55,791 nt of DNA, from positions 1 to 55,791 of the forward strand of contig CAZAFV010000014.1 of NCBI GenBank assembly GCA_964484385.1, given 5' to 3'. The stretch comes from Poriferisodalis sp964484385 (GTDB lineage: Bacteria; Actinomycetota; Acidimicrobiia; Acidimicrobiales; Poriferisodalaceae). Under the pieces are notes generated by a model, which was not told where the DNA came from, ran no database searches, and saw only the letters and a list, made by a program, of their open reading frames with translations. Shown here one piece after another: positions 1 through 8,654 of the stretch (position 1 is the first letter of the stretch; each line of letters opens with the position of its first letter). The position numbers and the translations under genes were made by a program.

Positions 1-864
1 CTGATGCCCGCCGGGGAGTACCTCGGCGAGGACTACCACCACGCCGGCGGTGTGCCCGCGGTGGTCGGCGAGCTGATGCGTGCCGGGCTGCTGCCGCATC
101 CCGAGGCGCTGACCGTCAACGGTCGCAGCATCGGCGAGAACTGCGCAGACGCCGAGATCATGGACACCGATGTGATCCGTGCTGCGGGAGAGCCGCTCCT
201 TGCCGACGCGGGTTTCATCAACCTGTCGGGCAATCTCTTCGACAGCGCCATCATGAAAACGAGCGTCGTTTCCGACGAGTTCCGCGAGCGCTACCTGTCC
301 AATCCCGACGATCCCGACGCCTTCGAGGGTCGAGCCATCGTCTTCGACGGACCGGAGGACTACCGGGCCAACATCGACAACCCTGAGCTCGGCATCGACG
401 AGCACTGCATGCTGTTCGTGCGCGGGACCGGCCCGGTGGGCTACCCCGGCGGCGCCGAGGTGGTCAATATGCAGCCGCCTGCGGCACTGCTGGTGCGCGG
501 CGTCCACTCGCTGCCCTGTATCGGCGACGGTCGCCAGTCCGGCACGTCGGGCTCGCCGTCGATCCTGAACGCCGCGCCCGAAGCCGCAGTCGGCGGCGGT
601 CTGGCGCTGCTGCGCACTGGCGACCGCGTCCGGATCGACTTGCGGCGCGGCAGCGCCGACATGCTGGTGGATGACGACGAGCTGGCACGGCGCCGCGCCG
701 AGTTGGACGATGCTGGCGGCTACCCGGTGCCGCCGTCGCACACGCCGTGGCAGGAGATCCAACGAGGGATCGTCAGCCAGTTCGACGAGGGCATGGTGCT
801 GCGCCCGGCGGTGAAGTACCGGGATACCTCGCGCACGCACGGCACGCCGCGCCACAACCACTAG
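1..864 (+). CDS. IlvD/Edd family dehydratase, C-terminal part (5' end outside window)
   Basis: The reading frame is open from the first base, so the gene begins upstream of the window and only the C-terminal ~287 residues are seen. The segment with IGDGRQSGTSG followed by APEAAVGGGLALLRTGD is the conserved C-terminal signature of the IlvD/Edd dehydratases, which use an Fe-S cluster to dehydrate dihydroxy acids or sugar acids. The GRQSGTSGSPSILN variant looks more like the sugar-acid branch (L-arabinonate dehydratase type) than biosynthetic IlvD. That substrate assignment is an inference; the N-terminal cluster ligands cannot be seen. The gene ends 39 bp before the antiporter gene on the same strand. 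Confidence 0.85.
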   Translation: MMPAGEYLGEDYHHAGGVPAVVGELMRAGLLPHPEALTVNGRSIGENCADAEIMDTDVIRAAGEPLLADAGFINLSGNLFDSAIMKTSVVSDEFRERYLSNPDDPDAFEGRAIVFDGPEDYRANIDNPELGIDEHCMLFVRGTGPVGYPGGAEVVNMQPPAALLVRGVHSLPCIGDGRQSGTSGSPSILNAAPEAAVGGGLALLRTGDRVRIDLRRGSADMLVDDDELARRRAELDDAGGYPVPPSHTPWQEIQRGIVSQFDEGMVLRPAVKYRDTSRTHGTPRHNH

Positions 865-903
865 CGACCGGATGACGACACCCGGCGTGCCAGAACGGTC
901 TCA

Positions 904-1860
904 GTGATGATCTGGGCACTGCTGGCACTGCTGGCGGGATTGGTCCTGCTGGTGGTTGCCGGAGACCACTTCGTGGCAGGTGCATCACGCCTGGCCACTG
1001 CGCTGCGCATGCGACCGGCCGTGATCGGCGCAGTGGTCTTGGGATTCGGGACTTCGGCCCCCGAGATGGTCGTGTCGGCGCTGGCCTCGATCAACGACAA
1101 CCCGGCGCTGGGCGTGGGCAACATCGTGGGTTCGAACGTCGCGAACCTGAGTCTCGGCCTCGGCGTGGCGGCGCTGCTGATGCCGATCCCGTTCTCCCGC
1201 ACCGCGCTGCGAAGGGACGTCCCGTGGTCGGTAGCGACCGCCGCCATCTTCGCCGTGCTGGTGATGGACGACTACCTCAGCCGCCTCGAAGGCGGGCTGC
1301 TGGCAGCGCTGATGGCGATCACGCTGGTGTGGCTCATCCGCACATCGCGTGACGACGAGCGGCTGCCCGATGCAGATGGCACTCCCGGCTCGACGGCACG
1401 CGATGCCGGGGCCGCGTGGCGCAATCTGGTGCGGGCGGTCCTGGGCCTGTGCGGGGTGATCATCGGTGCCCAGCTCGCTGTGGAGGGCGCCATTGCCCTT
1501 GCCAAGCATTGGAATCTGAGCGGCGGGTTCATCGGCTTCTCGATCGTGGCACTCGGCACGTCCCTGCCGGAGGTGGCCACCGTCGTGGCGGCGGCTCGCA
1601 AGGGCCATACCGAGCTGATCGTGGGCAACCTGTTCGGTTCCAACGTCTTCAACAGTCTCGCCGTGGGCGGGGCAATGGGGCTCGTGGGCGCCGGCGCCAT
1701 CGACGATCCCTCGCTGACCGGCCTCGGCATCGGGGCGATGATGGCCGTCGTCGTGCTGGCCTACCTGGGCGCCCTGGTGGGCAAGCGCGCCGGTCGCATC
1801 GACGGCGTAGTCCTGCTGGCCATCTACGTCGCCACCATGATCCTGCTCGGCACCGGCTAG
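904..1860 (+). CDS. Calcium/sodium antiporter, CaCA family (YrbG-like)
   Basis: This is a 318-residue polytopic membrane protein. It shows the two inverted alpha-repeat motifs of the CaCA exchangers: GTSAPEM at about residues 49-55, followed by GNIVGSN, and GTSLPEV at about 218-224, followed by GNLFGSN. The acidic residues of these motifs bind the cation in family members of known structure. Its length and its hydrophilic central loop (about residues 146-172) match the bacterial YrbG/NCX type, which exchanges cytosolic Ca2+ for Na+ or H+. The start may be GTG at 904 or ATG at 907; neither has a strong ribosome binding site. Ion specificity cannot be read from sequence. Confidence 0.9.
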   Translation: MMIWALLALLAGLVLLVVAGDHFVAGASRLATALRMRPAVIGAVVLGFGTSAPEMVVSALASINDNPALGVGNIVGSNVANLSLGLGVAALLMPIPFSRTALRRDVPWSVATAAIFAVLVMDDYLSRLEGGLLAALMAITLVWLIRTSRDDERLPDADGTPGSTARDAGAAWRNLVRAVLGLCGVIIGAQLAVEGAIALAKHWNLSGGFIGFSIVALGTSLPEVATVVAAARKGHTELIVGNLFGSNVFNSLAVGGAMGLVGAGAIDDPSLTGLGIGAMMAVVVLAYLGALVGKRAGRIDGVVLLAIYVATMILLGTG

Positions 1861-1961
1861 GGCTCGTTCCGCCGATCGTCGCTGCTGGCTGTCCTGCGCA
1901 GCGTGCGCCCGCTCACGACGCTTACTGCTCGTGACCGGGGCTGGTCTGGAATGAGCGGTGG

Positions 1962-2453
1962 CTATTCGTACCAGCCGGCGCCGAGCAGCACATCGCCGCG
2001 GCGCACCACCCACGAGTGCTTCGGTGCGTCCGCACCGGTTACCGGATGGGTGAACATGTAGCTCACCCAAGCGCCGCCGCTGCCCTCGGTCACCGCAGCG
2101 AATGCCTCGCCGTAGTCGTAGCCCGTGGAGTCGATGCGATCGCGGGTAGTGCCCACCAAGTCGGGCCGTCCGGGGTTGGCGACCGTGTACAGAGCACCGT
2201 CACGGTCCTCGAGAACGAAGACATACCAAGGGCCGTCGGCGCGGCCGGGGTCGTTGTAATGCTCGATCGTGGCGTCGAAGCCGTGCTCTTCGAAGTAGTC
2301 GACAGCGTCGCTGACCAGCTGCTGTGTGTAGTCCTGAAGCTCTCGCTGCGGCGCCTCGCCCATGGTCGGCGCCGACCCAGAGCACCCGGCAATCACGACA
2401 ACGGCAACCGCGCACAGCAATCCCGACCAGCGTCTCACGCTTCGCATGGACAT
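1962..2453 (-). CDS. Cache-domain lipoprotein
   Basis: This is a 163-residue exported protein. The N-terminus is basic (MSMRSVRRW), followed by a hydrophobic stretch and the lipobox VIAGC, so it is probably acylated and surface-anchored. The mature part (QQLVSDAVDYFEEHG, then WYVFVLEDRDGALYTVANP, DLVGTTRD and a C-terminal GDVLLGAGWYE) has the pattern of a single Cache sensor domain, which binds small ligands outside the cell. AGGAG lies 4 bases before ATG 2453 and 10 before ATG 2447, so either could be the start. The frame stays open further upstream, but that stretch overlaps the MFS gene and lacks protein-like composition. No signalling partner is adjacent. Confidence 0.75.
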   Translation of the reverse strand: MSMRSVRRWSGLLCAVAVVVIAGCSGSAPTMGEAPQRELQDYTQQLVSDAVDYFEEHGFDATIEHYNDPGRADGPWYVFVLEDRDGALYTVANPGRPDLVGTTRDRIDSTGYDYGEAFAAVTEGSGGAWVSYMFTHPVTGADAPKHSWVVRRGDVLLGAGWYE

Positions 2454-2484
2454 CACGCTCCTGAGAAGATCCGGCAGCGTACTG

Positions 2485-3879
2485 CTACGTGCCGGCCCGA
2501 GAAATGCCCCGCTGCCAGATCCACAGCAGCACGATGCCGATGAGCGAGCACGCCGCCGACGCATAGAAAGCGCCGACTGTGGCACCGACGAGCCACGCCG
2601 AGACGCCCAAGATCGGCCCGCCGATTCCCGCAGAGAGCTCGAAGAACATCGTGAAGGTGCTGACGGCTCGCGCACGTTCGTTGGGCGGCACGCCGTCCAC
2701 TGCGGCGACCATGAGCGCCGGGTAGAGCAGTGATCCTCCCAATGCCAGCACCACGGTTCCCGCATACAGACCGAACGGCGTCACGAATGTGCCCATGATG
2801 ACCATGCCGAGCGCCGCCCCGAACAGCGCCACCGTCGCAGTCTTGGTGGTTCCGAGCCGGTCCGGGAGCTTGCGGCCGAGGACTCGCAGAACCAGCACGA
2901 GCATCCCGTACAGGAAGAAGACCGTCCCGTAATCGCCGAGGTCCTTCTCAGCCGCCAGCTTCGGCAGGAAGCCCTGCAACGCCGGGAAGATGATGATTCC
3001 CATCGCCAGGATCACTCCGGGCCAGACGGCGTGCCGGTAGAACAGCCGGCTCATGACGGTGGTCCCCTGGTCACCGGACGCGGCGACGTTCGTCGGGGCC
3101 GGAGGCTGGTCGGCACTCCTCACCTCGAACACCGTGGGCTGAGCGATGCTCGGCAGTTGACGGGCACCGAAGGTCGTCCCGCGGGAATCCGACGAGATTG
3201 CCTGGCCGCTCGGCGCCGGAGTTGGAGCCGGGCTCGGCATCAACAGCGATTCCTCCCGGGGCAACAGCATCCCGATGGCTGTGGCAGCCGGCATCAGCGT
3301 GCCCGACACGACGAACGCCACATCGAAGCCGTCGAGCGCTGTGGAGGCGTCGCCCCACGCTCGCGCAGCCTCTCCGACGCCTGGGCCGATCGCCATGCCC
3401 CCGTAGATCGATACCGAGAACCAGCTCAGGGCCTCCCCCCGCCGGTGCTCCGGTGCCAAGTCGCTCACCATCGCTGCGCTGCCGACGAAGAAGGCCCCTT
3501 GGAATGCCCCGATCAGCAAGCGCATCAGCAGGATCACGGCATAGGTGTCTGCCCACACGTGGCCATATGTCGTGAGGGCGGTGAGCAGGCAGCCCGACAC
3601 CACCAGGAACCGTCGACCTTTCTGGTCGCCGAGGATGCCGATGGTCGGCCGAGCGGCAATTGCAGTGACAGCGAAGACACTGATCGCGAAACCGACAGCC
3701 ACGTCCCCGCCGCCGGTCTGTTCGACTACGAGCAGCGAGATCAGCGGCAGCAGTGTCGAGAATGAGACGGCCGAGCAGAAGGCGCTGAGGTTCAGGATCA
3801 GGAACGGGACGCTGAACAGGCGCGTGGGCTCGCCAAGAGGCGGAGCGGCGGGTGCCGCTATGAACGTCGTCTGCGACAT
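2485..3879 (-). CDS. MFS transporter
   Basis: This is a 464-residue membrane protein with about 12 hydrophobic segments in two halves. It carries the MFS loop 2-3 type motif GILGDQKGRRF and a second-half counterpart GRKLPDRLG. A long hydrophilic central loop (about 65 residues, rich in Pro/Ser/Ala) separates the halves. The start is placed at ATG 3879 because the protein-like sequence begins at MSQTTFIAAP. An upstream extension would overlap the coding region of the divergent molybdopterin gene. Substrate is unknown. It may be a drug/metabolite efflux or organic-solute permease. Confidence 0.85.
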   Translation of the reverse strand: MSQTTFIAAPAAPPLGEPTRLFSVPFLILNLSAFCSAVSFSTLLPLISLLVVEQTGGGDVAVGFAISVFAVTAIAARPTIGILGDQKGRRFLVVSGCLLTALTTYGHVWADTYAVILLMRLLIGAFQGAFFVGSAAMVSDLAPEHRRGEALSWFSVSIYGGMAIGPGVGEAARAWGDASTALDGFDVAFVVSGTLMPAATAIGMLLPREESLLMPSPAPTPAPSGQAISSDSRGTTFGARQLPSIAQPTVFEVRSADQPPAPTNVAASGDQGTTVMSRLFYRHAVWPGVILAMGIIIFPALQGFLPKLAAEKDLGDYGTVFFLYGMLVLVLRVLGRKLPDRLGTTKTATVALFGAALGMVIMGTFVTPFGLYAGTVVLALGGSLLYPALMVAAVDGVPPNERARAVSTFTMFFELSAGIGGPILGVSAWLVGATVGAFYASAACSLIGIVLLWIWQRGISRAGT

Positions 3880-3987
3880 GGGGCCCTGGCCTCGTTGACG
3901 CTGAGCCCGGAATTCGATGCGGGCGGGCGGGTTCCGGTGCGCCATGCTAGGGGCGATGCCCGAGGCGCTGCGGGGAATTTCCAGTCG

Positions 3988-6087
3988 ATGAATGCTGCGA
4001 TGAACGCTGCAACCTCGGTCGTGCGCGGGGCGTGCCATCACGACTGTCCCGATACGTGCGCTTGGGAGGTCACGGTGCGCGACGGCGTGGCCCTGAACCT
4101 GCGCGGTGATCCCAGCCATCCGTTCACTGACGGCCAGCTCTGCCCCAAGGTGAACCCGTTCCTCGATCGGGTGTATCACCCGGACCGACTGCTGCGGCCC
4201 CTACGACGCGTCGGGCCCAAGGGCGAGGGCCGGTTCGAGCCGGTCGACTGGGATGCCGCGATCACCGAGATCGCCGACCGGATCGGCACCGCCGTCGCGC
4301 AGCATGGTGGCGAGACGGTGCTGCCGTACTCGCTCGACGGCACCCAAGGGCTCGTCCAGAAGGGCGTGCTGGCCGATCGGTTCTTCGCAGCGCTCGGGGC
4401 CACGCAGCTGAACCGGCACATCTGCGGCGTGACCGCCTGGCACGGGGCTGCCGACGTGCTCGGCATGCCGCTCGGCGCAGATCCCACCGAGATCGCGAGC
4501 GCCCGCACCATCGTGCTGTGGGGCACCAACACGCTGCTCACCAACCGCCACCTGTGGCCGTATGTGGAGCAGGCTCATGGCAACGGCGCCAGCGTCATCG
4601 TCGTCGACCCGGTCTCCACGATGACCGCTCAACGCTCCGACTGGCACATCCAGCCGCGCCCCGGCACCGATGTCGCGCTCGTGCTGGGCATCATCGGCGT
4701 GCTGGACCGGGACGGTCTCATCGACGAGGAGCGTGTGAGCGCCGCCGCCTCGGGTTGGCCCGAACTTCGTGCCGAAGCCAGGGCGCTCAGCCTCGACAGT
4801 GCGGCCTCGATCACCGGACTGGCTGCAGCCGACATCATCTCGATGGCTCATCGCATTGCACACCAGCAACCCGCTGTGCTGCGTGCGCTCATCGGCATGG
4901 AACATCGTGAGCACGGCCAGGACATTCACCGGGCCGTGGCCGCCTTGGCGGTCGTGTCGGGTTCGGAGTACATGCGCTCCACGCAGGTGTACTTCGACAC
5001 GGCATTTGCCGACATCGTGCCGCCGCCGGGGCCGCAGCGGACCGTCAACATGTCGGCCCTCGGCGCGACGCTCACCGATGCCGCCCTGCAACCGCCGGTC
5101 ACCGTGCTCGTGAACTACGGCTGCAATCCGGCTGCCATCACGCCTGACCAGAACCGGGTGCTGGCGGGCCTCGAGCGCGACGACCTCTTCACGGTGGTGA
5201 TCGAGCAGTTCATGACCGACACGGCCCGCTATGCCGACATCGTGCTGCCCACCACCACCCAGATCGAGCATCTCGACCTGATGAACGCGTGGGGCCATCT
5301 CTACGTGTCGCTGAACCTGCCGGCCATCGAACCGCTCGGCGAGTGCCTGCCGAACACAGAGATCTTCCGGCGACTGGCCAGCGCGCTGGCCCTCGACGCA
5401 TCCGGGCTCGCCGACAGCGACGAACAGATGGCGCGGGACCTGCTCGCGAGCGGCCACCCCTGGCTCGACGGCATCACCTACGAACGGCTCCAGCGCGACG
5501 GCTGGGCACGGCTCGCAGTGCCAGCGGGCTGGTCTGCGCTGGCCGACCGGGAGGTTCCTCTCCCGCCGTCAGGCGTAGATGCCGTGGCGCAATCCCGCTC
5601 GCTTGGGCCGATCCGGCTCGGCGCGCTGCGCTACCGGCCCGCCGCGGAATCGCTCAGCGGCGACCCGGAACTCGTCGAGCGCTATCCACTGGCGCTGATG
5701 TCGCTCAAGCAGCATCAGCGATTTCTCAACAGCCACTACGGCGGGTTCGAGCACCACCTGCCCGACCCGCCCCGGCCCCGCCTCGACATCAGCGCCGCCG
5801 ATGCCGAGGCGCGTGACATCGCCGGAGGCGACCGGGTGCGCGTCTACAACGGCCGCGGCGAGCTGTTCACCAGCGCCGCCATCTCCGACCGTCTGCAGCC
5901 CGGTCTGGTGACGATGCCCTTCGGGTGGTGGGCGGGCGACGCCGACGCACGCACGGTCAACGTGCTCACCAACGCGGCAGTCGGCGGCGACGATCCCGAC
6001 GTCGGCTCGGCCGCGTTCCATGACACCCTCGTCGAAGTGGAACCTGCCCCCGATGCGCAGCAGACGGCCAACGGTTCATCCTCGTAG
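3988..6087 (+). CDS. Molybdopterin-dependent oxidoreductase, DMSO reductase/formate dehydrogenase superfamily
   Basis: This is a 699-residue protein with an N-terminal [4Fe-4S] motif ACHHDCPDTCAW (Cys at about 16, 20 and 24, with the fourth Cys in LCPK at about 52), followed by the molybdopterin-guanine dinucleotide domains. Features such as VLWGTN, MTDTARYADIVLPTTTQIE and a C-terminal beta-barrel region (RVRVYNGRGEL, MPFGWW) are typical. It probably transfers electrons from or to a small substrate. No Tat signal is visible, so a cytoplasmic location is likely. ATG 3988 was chosen over the TTG at 3895 because the upstream 31 residues look non-coding. No dedicated electron-transfer subunit is adjacent, and an acyl-CoA ligase gene follows 6 bp downstream. 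The substrate is unknown. Confidence 0.88.
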   Translation: MNAAMNAATSVVRGACHHDCPDTCAWEVTVRDGVALNLRGDPSHPFTDGQLCPKVNPFLDRVYHPDRLLRPLRRVGPKGEGRFEPVDWDAAITEIADRIGTAVAQHGGETVLPYSLDGTQGLVQKGVLADRFFAALGATQLNRHICGVTAWHGAADVLGMPLGADPTEIASARTIVLWGTNTLLTNRHLWPYVEQAHGNGASVIVVDPVSTMTAQRSDWHIQPRPGTDVALVLGIIGVLDRDGLIDEERVSAAASGWPELRAEARALSLDSAASITGLAAADIISMAHRIAHQQPAVLRALIGMEHREHGQDIHRAVAALAVVSGSEYMRSTQVYFDTAFADIVPPPGPQRTVNMSALGATLTDAALQPPVTVLVNYGCNPAAITPDQNRVLAGLERDDLFTVVIEQFMTDTARYADIVLPTTTQIEHLDLMNAWGHLYVSLNLPAIEPLGECLPNTEIFRRLASALALDASGLADSDEQMARDLLASGHPWLDGITYERLQRDGWARLAVPAGWSALADREVPLPPSGVDAVAQSRSLGPIRLGALRYRPAAESLSGDPELVERYPLALMSLKQHQRFLNSHYGGFEHHLPDPPRPRLDISAADAEARDIAGGDRVRVYNGRGELFTSAAISDRLQPGLVTMPFGWWAGDADARTVNVLTNAAVGGDDPDVGSAAFHDTLVEVEPAPDAQQTANGSSS

Positions 6088-6093
6088 CCTGCG

Positions 6094-7602
6094 ATGGCGA
6101 TGAACGTCGCTCAACTGCTCGAGCGCTTCCCTCACGACGACACCGTCGTGCTGATCGACCGCTCAGCCACACCGCCCGAGCGGATCACCGCGTCTGCGCT
6201 GCGAGAACGAGCCCTGCGCTGCGGGGCGGGCCTCGCTGCCCGTGGCCTGCCGCCGTTCACCCGCGTCGGCCTGCTCGCCGCCAACTGCGGCCAGTACTAC
6301 GACGTGATGTTCGGGGCGCCCGCTGCGGGGCTGGTCTTCGTGCCGCTCAACACCCGGCTTCCCGCGGAGACGCAGGCATACATCCTCGACGACGCCGACG
6401 TGCGACTGGTCATCTCCGATGCCGAGCACGCACCGCTCGTACCACCCGACATGCCCCACATCATCATCGGCACACCCGAATGGGGCGCCCTTGTCGCCGC
6501 CGATCCCCTCACCGCGGCCGCCGATGTGGACGACGACGACGTTGCCGTGCAGATCTACACCTCGGGCTCGACCGGGCGGCCCAAGGGCGTGCTGCTGACG
6601 CATCGCAACATCACCTTCACGGTGCTCGAGTACGGCGCCGCGATGCCGGGCGAGGTGATGCTGGTCTCGGCTCCGCTGTACCACAAGAACGCTTCGATGT
6701 CGTCCAAGCTGGCGTTCGCAAATGGCGGCACAGTGGTGCTCCTTCCGGGCTTCACGGCTTCGGGCTACATCGAAGCCATCGAGTCCCACCAGGTCACCAT
6801 GTGCTCGGGAGTGCCCACGATGTTCGCCCTCGTCACCGCCGAAATTGCCTCCCGTGTCGCCGCTGGTCACAAGATGCCGGACTTGTCGTCGGTGCAGAGG
6901 GCTTTCATCGGCTCTGCGCCCCTGACTGAAGCCCTGTACGACGACGTGCAGCGTTTGCTGCCGCAGGCGGTCGTCTCCAACGGGTACGGCACCACCGAGG
7001 CGGTGCTCGAGTTCGGTCCCCACCCCGAAGGCAAGCCCAGGCCCAAGATCTCCGTTGGCCACCAGCACCCCAAGGTGGAGTTGCGACTGGTCGACCCCAT
7101 GACCGGCGAGGACGCCGACGCCGGCGAGCTGTGGGTGCGCTCACCCGGTGTCATGACCGGCTACCACAACCTGCCCGATGTCACCGCCGAGCGTCTCACC
7201 GACGGCTGGTACCACACGGGCGACCTCATGACTCGCGACGAGGACGGCTGGTACTACTTCGTGGGCCGCGTGGACGACATGTTCGTCTGCGCCGGCGAGA
7301 ACATCTACCCCGATGCCGTGGAGCAGATGCTCGAAAAGCACGCCGCGGTGCACCAGGCCGTCGTGGTCCCGGTGCCCGACGAGCTGAAGGGCCAGCTGCC
7401 AGCAGCGTTCGTGCGTGCCGAGCCCGGCCACACGCTCACGGTGGACGATGTCAAGCAGTACGCGCTCGCCAACGGCCCCGCGTACGCCCATCCCCGCCAC
7501 GTGTGGATCGTGGACGAGATCCCGCTGGCCTCGACTGCCAAGATTGACCGCAACGGCTTGGTCGCCCAGGCCGCCGATCTGGTGAAGGCTGACTCCCCCT
7601 GA
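6094..7602 (+). CDS. Acyl-CoA synthetase (ANL superfamily AMP-dependent ligase)
   Basis: This is a 502-residue enzyme predicted to activate a carboxylate with ATP and load it onto CoA. Motifs in order are the P-loop YTSGSTGRPKGV (155-166), the YGTTEA motif (298-303), GELWVRSPG, WYHTGDL (TGD near 375-377), the hinge GRVDDMF, GENIYP, and the C-terminal catalytic lysine region TAKIDR (Lys ~483). Its length is normal for the family. It starts 6 bp after the molybdopterin enzyme stop codon, so the two are probably cotranscribed. The acyl substrate (medium/long-chain or aromatic) is not resolved. Confidence 0.92.
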   Translation: MAMNVAQLLERFPHDDTVVLIDRSATPPERITASALRERALRCGAGLAARGLPPFTRVGLLAANCGQYYDVMFGAPAAGLVFVPLNTRLPAETQAYILDDADVRLVISDAEHAPLVPPDMPHIIIGTPEWGALVAADPLTAAADVDDDDVAVQIYTSGSTGRPKGVLLTHRNITFTVLEYGAAMPGEVMLVSAPLYHKNASMSSKLAFANGGTVVLLPGFTASGYIEAIESHQVTMCSGVPTMFALVTAEIASRVAAGHKMPDLSSVQRAFIGSAPLTEALYDDVQRLLPQAVVSNGYGTTEAVLEFGPHPEGKPRPKISVGHQHPKVELRLVDPMTGEDADAGELWVRSPGVMTGYHNLPDVTAERLTDGWYHTGDLMTRDEDGWYYFVGRVDDMFVCAGENIYPDAVEQMLEKHAAVHQAVVVPVPDELKGQLPAAFVRAEPGHTLTVDDVKQYALANGPAYAHPRHVWIVDEIPLASTAKIDRNGLVAQAADLVKADSP

Positions 7603-7616
7603 ACAGCGATCGCCGC

Positions 7617-8654
7617 ATGCACCCTGACACTTCGGAGGGCGAGCACATCAGGCCGGCCTCGTCGGGCACGGAACGCGACGACACCGCAAGCAGCGACGCC
7701 CCAGACCTCGCACAACCGCCGCCGGCCCCTCAGGCCGCTGCGGCAGACGAGTCACGCCGTCAGGACTCGCCACAGACACTGTCCCGGTTCGGCGCTGCCG
7801 TGACCGTCGCACGCGAGATCCAACAGGACTGGGCGACGAAACGCATCGCCGGGCTGTCGGCGGAGATCGCGTTCTTCGCTCTGCTGGGGCTGTTTCCGGC
7901 CGTCATCGTGTTCGCTGCCCTGCTGGGCTCGCTCGATGTGCTGATCGGCCAGGGCGCGGCAACCAGCACCGAGGAGTGGCTGCTGCAGCGGATCAGCGAC
8001 ACGTTCGGCGACCAGAACACGCTCGATGCGACGGTCGCCGACCTCTTCGATCGTTCCGATGCCCGGGTGGTGACAGCCGGCATCGTCGTGGCCGCCTATG
8101 CGTCGTCACGCGGCTTCATCGCCGTGGTGCGCGCCCTGAACGTGACACGCGGCCACCACGGCGCTCGCGGCTGGCTGTCGACCCGCCTCGTGGGCTTCGC
8201 CCTGACGTTCCTGACGTTGGTGGTTGCCGTGGTGGTGGCCACGATGGTGGTCGTCGGGCCGCTGTTCGGCGGCGGCTCCGAGCTGGCTGACCGGCTCGGC
8301 GCAGGAAGCTCGTTCAGCACGGCGTGGGACTGGCTCCGCTGGCCCCTAGTCATCGTTGCTGTCGTGGCGTGGGCCGCGACGGTGTATCGGATCGCCCCGC
8401 GCCACAAGCTCACCTGGCGGCGAGAAGTGCCAGGGGCACTGCTGGCAACCGTCTGGTGGCTGGCCGTATCAGGCGGATTTGGCGTCTACCTGCAGCTCGC
8501 CTCGAACGGCGTCAACGCCGTCTTCGGCCTGCTCGGCGGCGCGCTCAGCCTGCTGCTGTGGCTCTACCTGCTCGCCATGGGCCTCCTCGCCGGCGCCGAG
8601 CTCAACAGCCTCCTCGACCGCCACCGCCCGCCCGGCGCGTCCTCAACTGACTGA
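7617..8654 (+). CDS. YihY/BrkB family integral membrane protein
   Basis: The 345-residue protein has a hydrophilic, disordered N-terminus (about 60 residues rich in Pro, Ser, Asp), then about six transmembrane segments. The family signature is clear: TKRIAGLSAEIAFFALLGLFPA, YASSRGFIAVVRALN, TVYRIAPRH, and GLLGGALSLLLWLYLLAMGLLAGAELN near the end. YihY/BrkB proteins have no firmly established function; some have been proposed as transporters or virulence factors. The start at ATG 7617 lies 14 bp after the ligase stop codon. The 3' end overlaps the convergent mcrC gene by 12 bp. Confidence 0.88.
   Translation: MHPDTSEGEHIRPASSGTERDDTASSDAPDLAQPPPAPQAAAADESRRQDSPQTLSRFGAAVTVAREIQQDWATKRIAGLSAEIAFFALLGLFPAVIVFAALLGSLDVLIGQGAATSTEEWLLQRISDTFGDQNTLDATVADLFDRSDARVVTAGIVVAAYASSRGFIAVVRALNVTRGHHGARGWLSTRLVGFALTFLTLVVAVVVATMVVVGPLFGGGSELADRLGAGSSFSTAWDWLRWPLVIVAVVAWAATVYRIAPRHKLTWRREVPGALLATVWWLAVSGGFGVYLQLASNGVNAVFGLLGGALSLLLWLYLLAMGLLAGAELNSLLDRHRPPGASSTD

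Noticed and set aside
985..2070. Long minus-strand open frame (361 codons) opposite the antiporter gene
   Set aside because: It is antisense to a well-supported CaCA gene. Its His/Arg/Gln-rich sequence is typical of high-GC shadow frames and matches no family.
4201..5457. 418-codon minus-strand frame inside the molybdopterin enzyme gene
   Set aside because: It is the shadow of a gene with complete catalytic motifs, has no ribosome binding site, and its composition is that of reverse-complement GC-rich codons.
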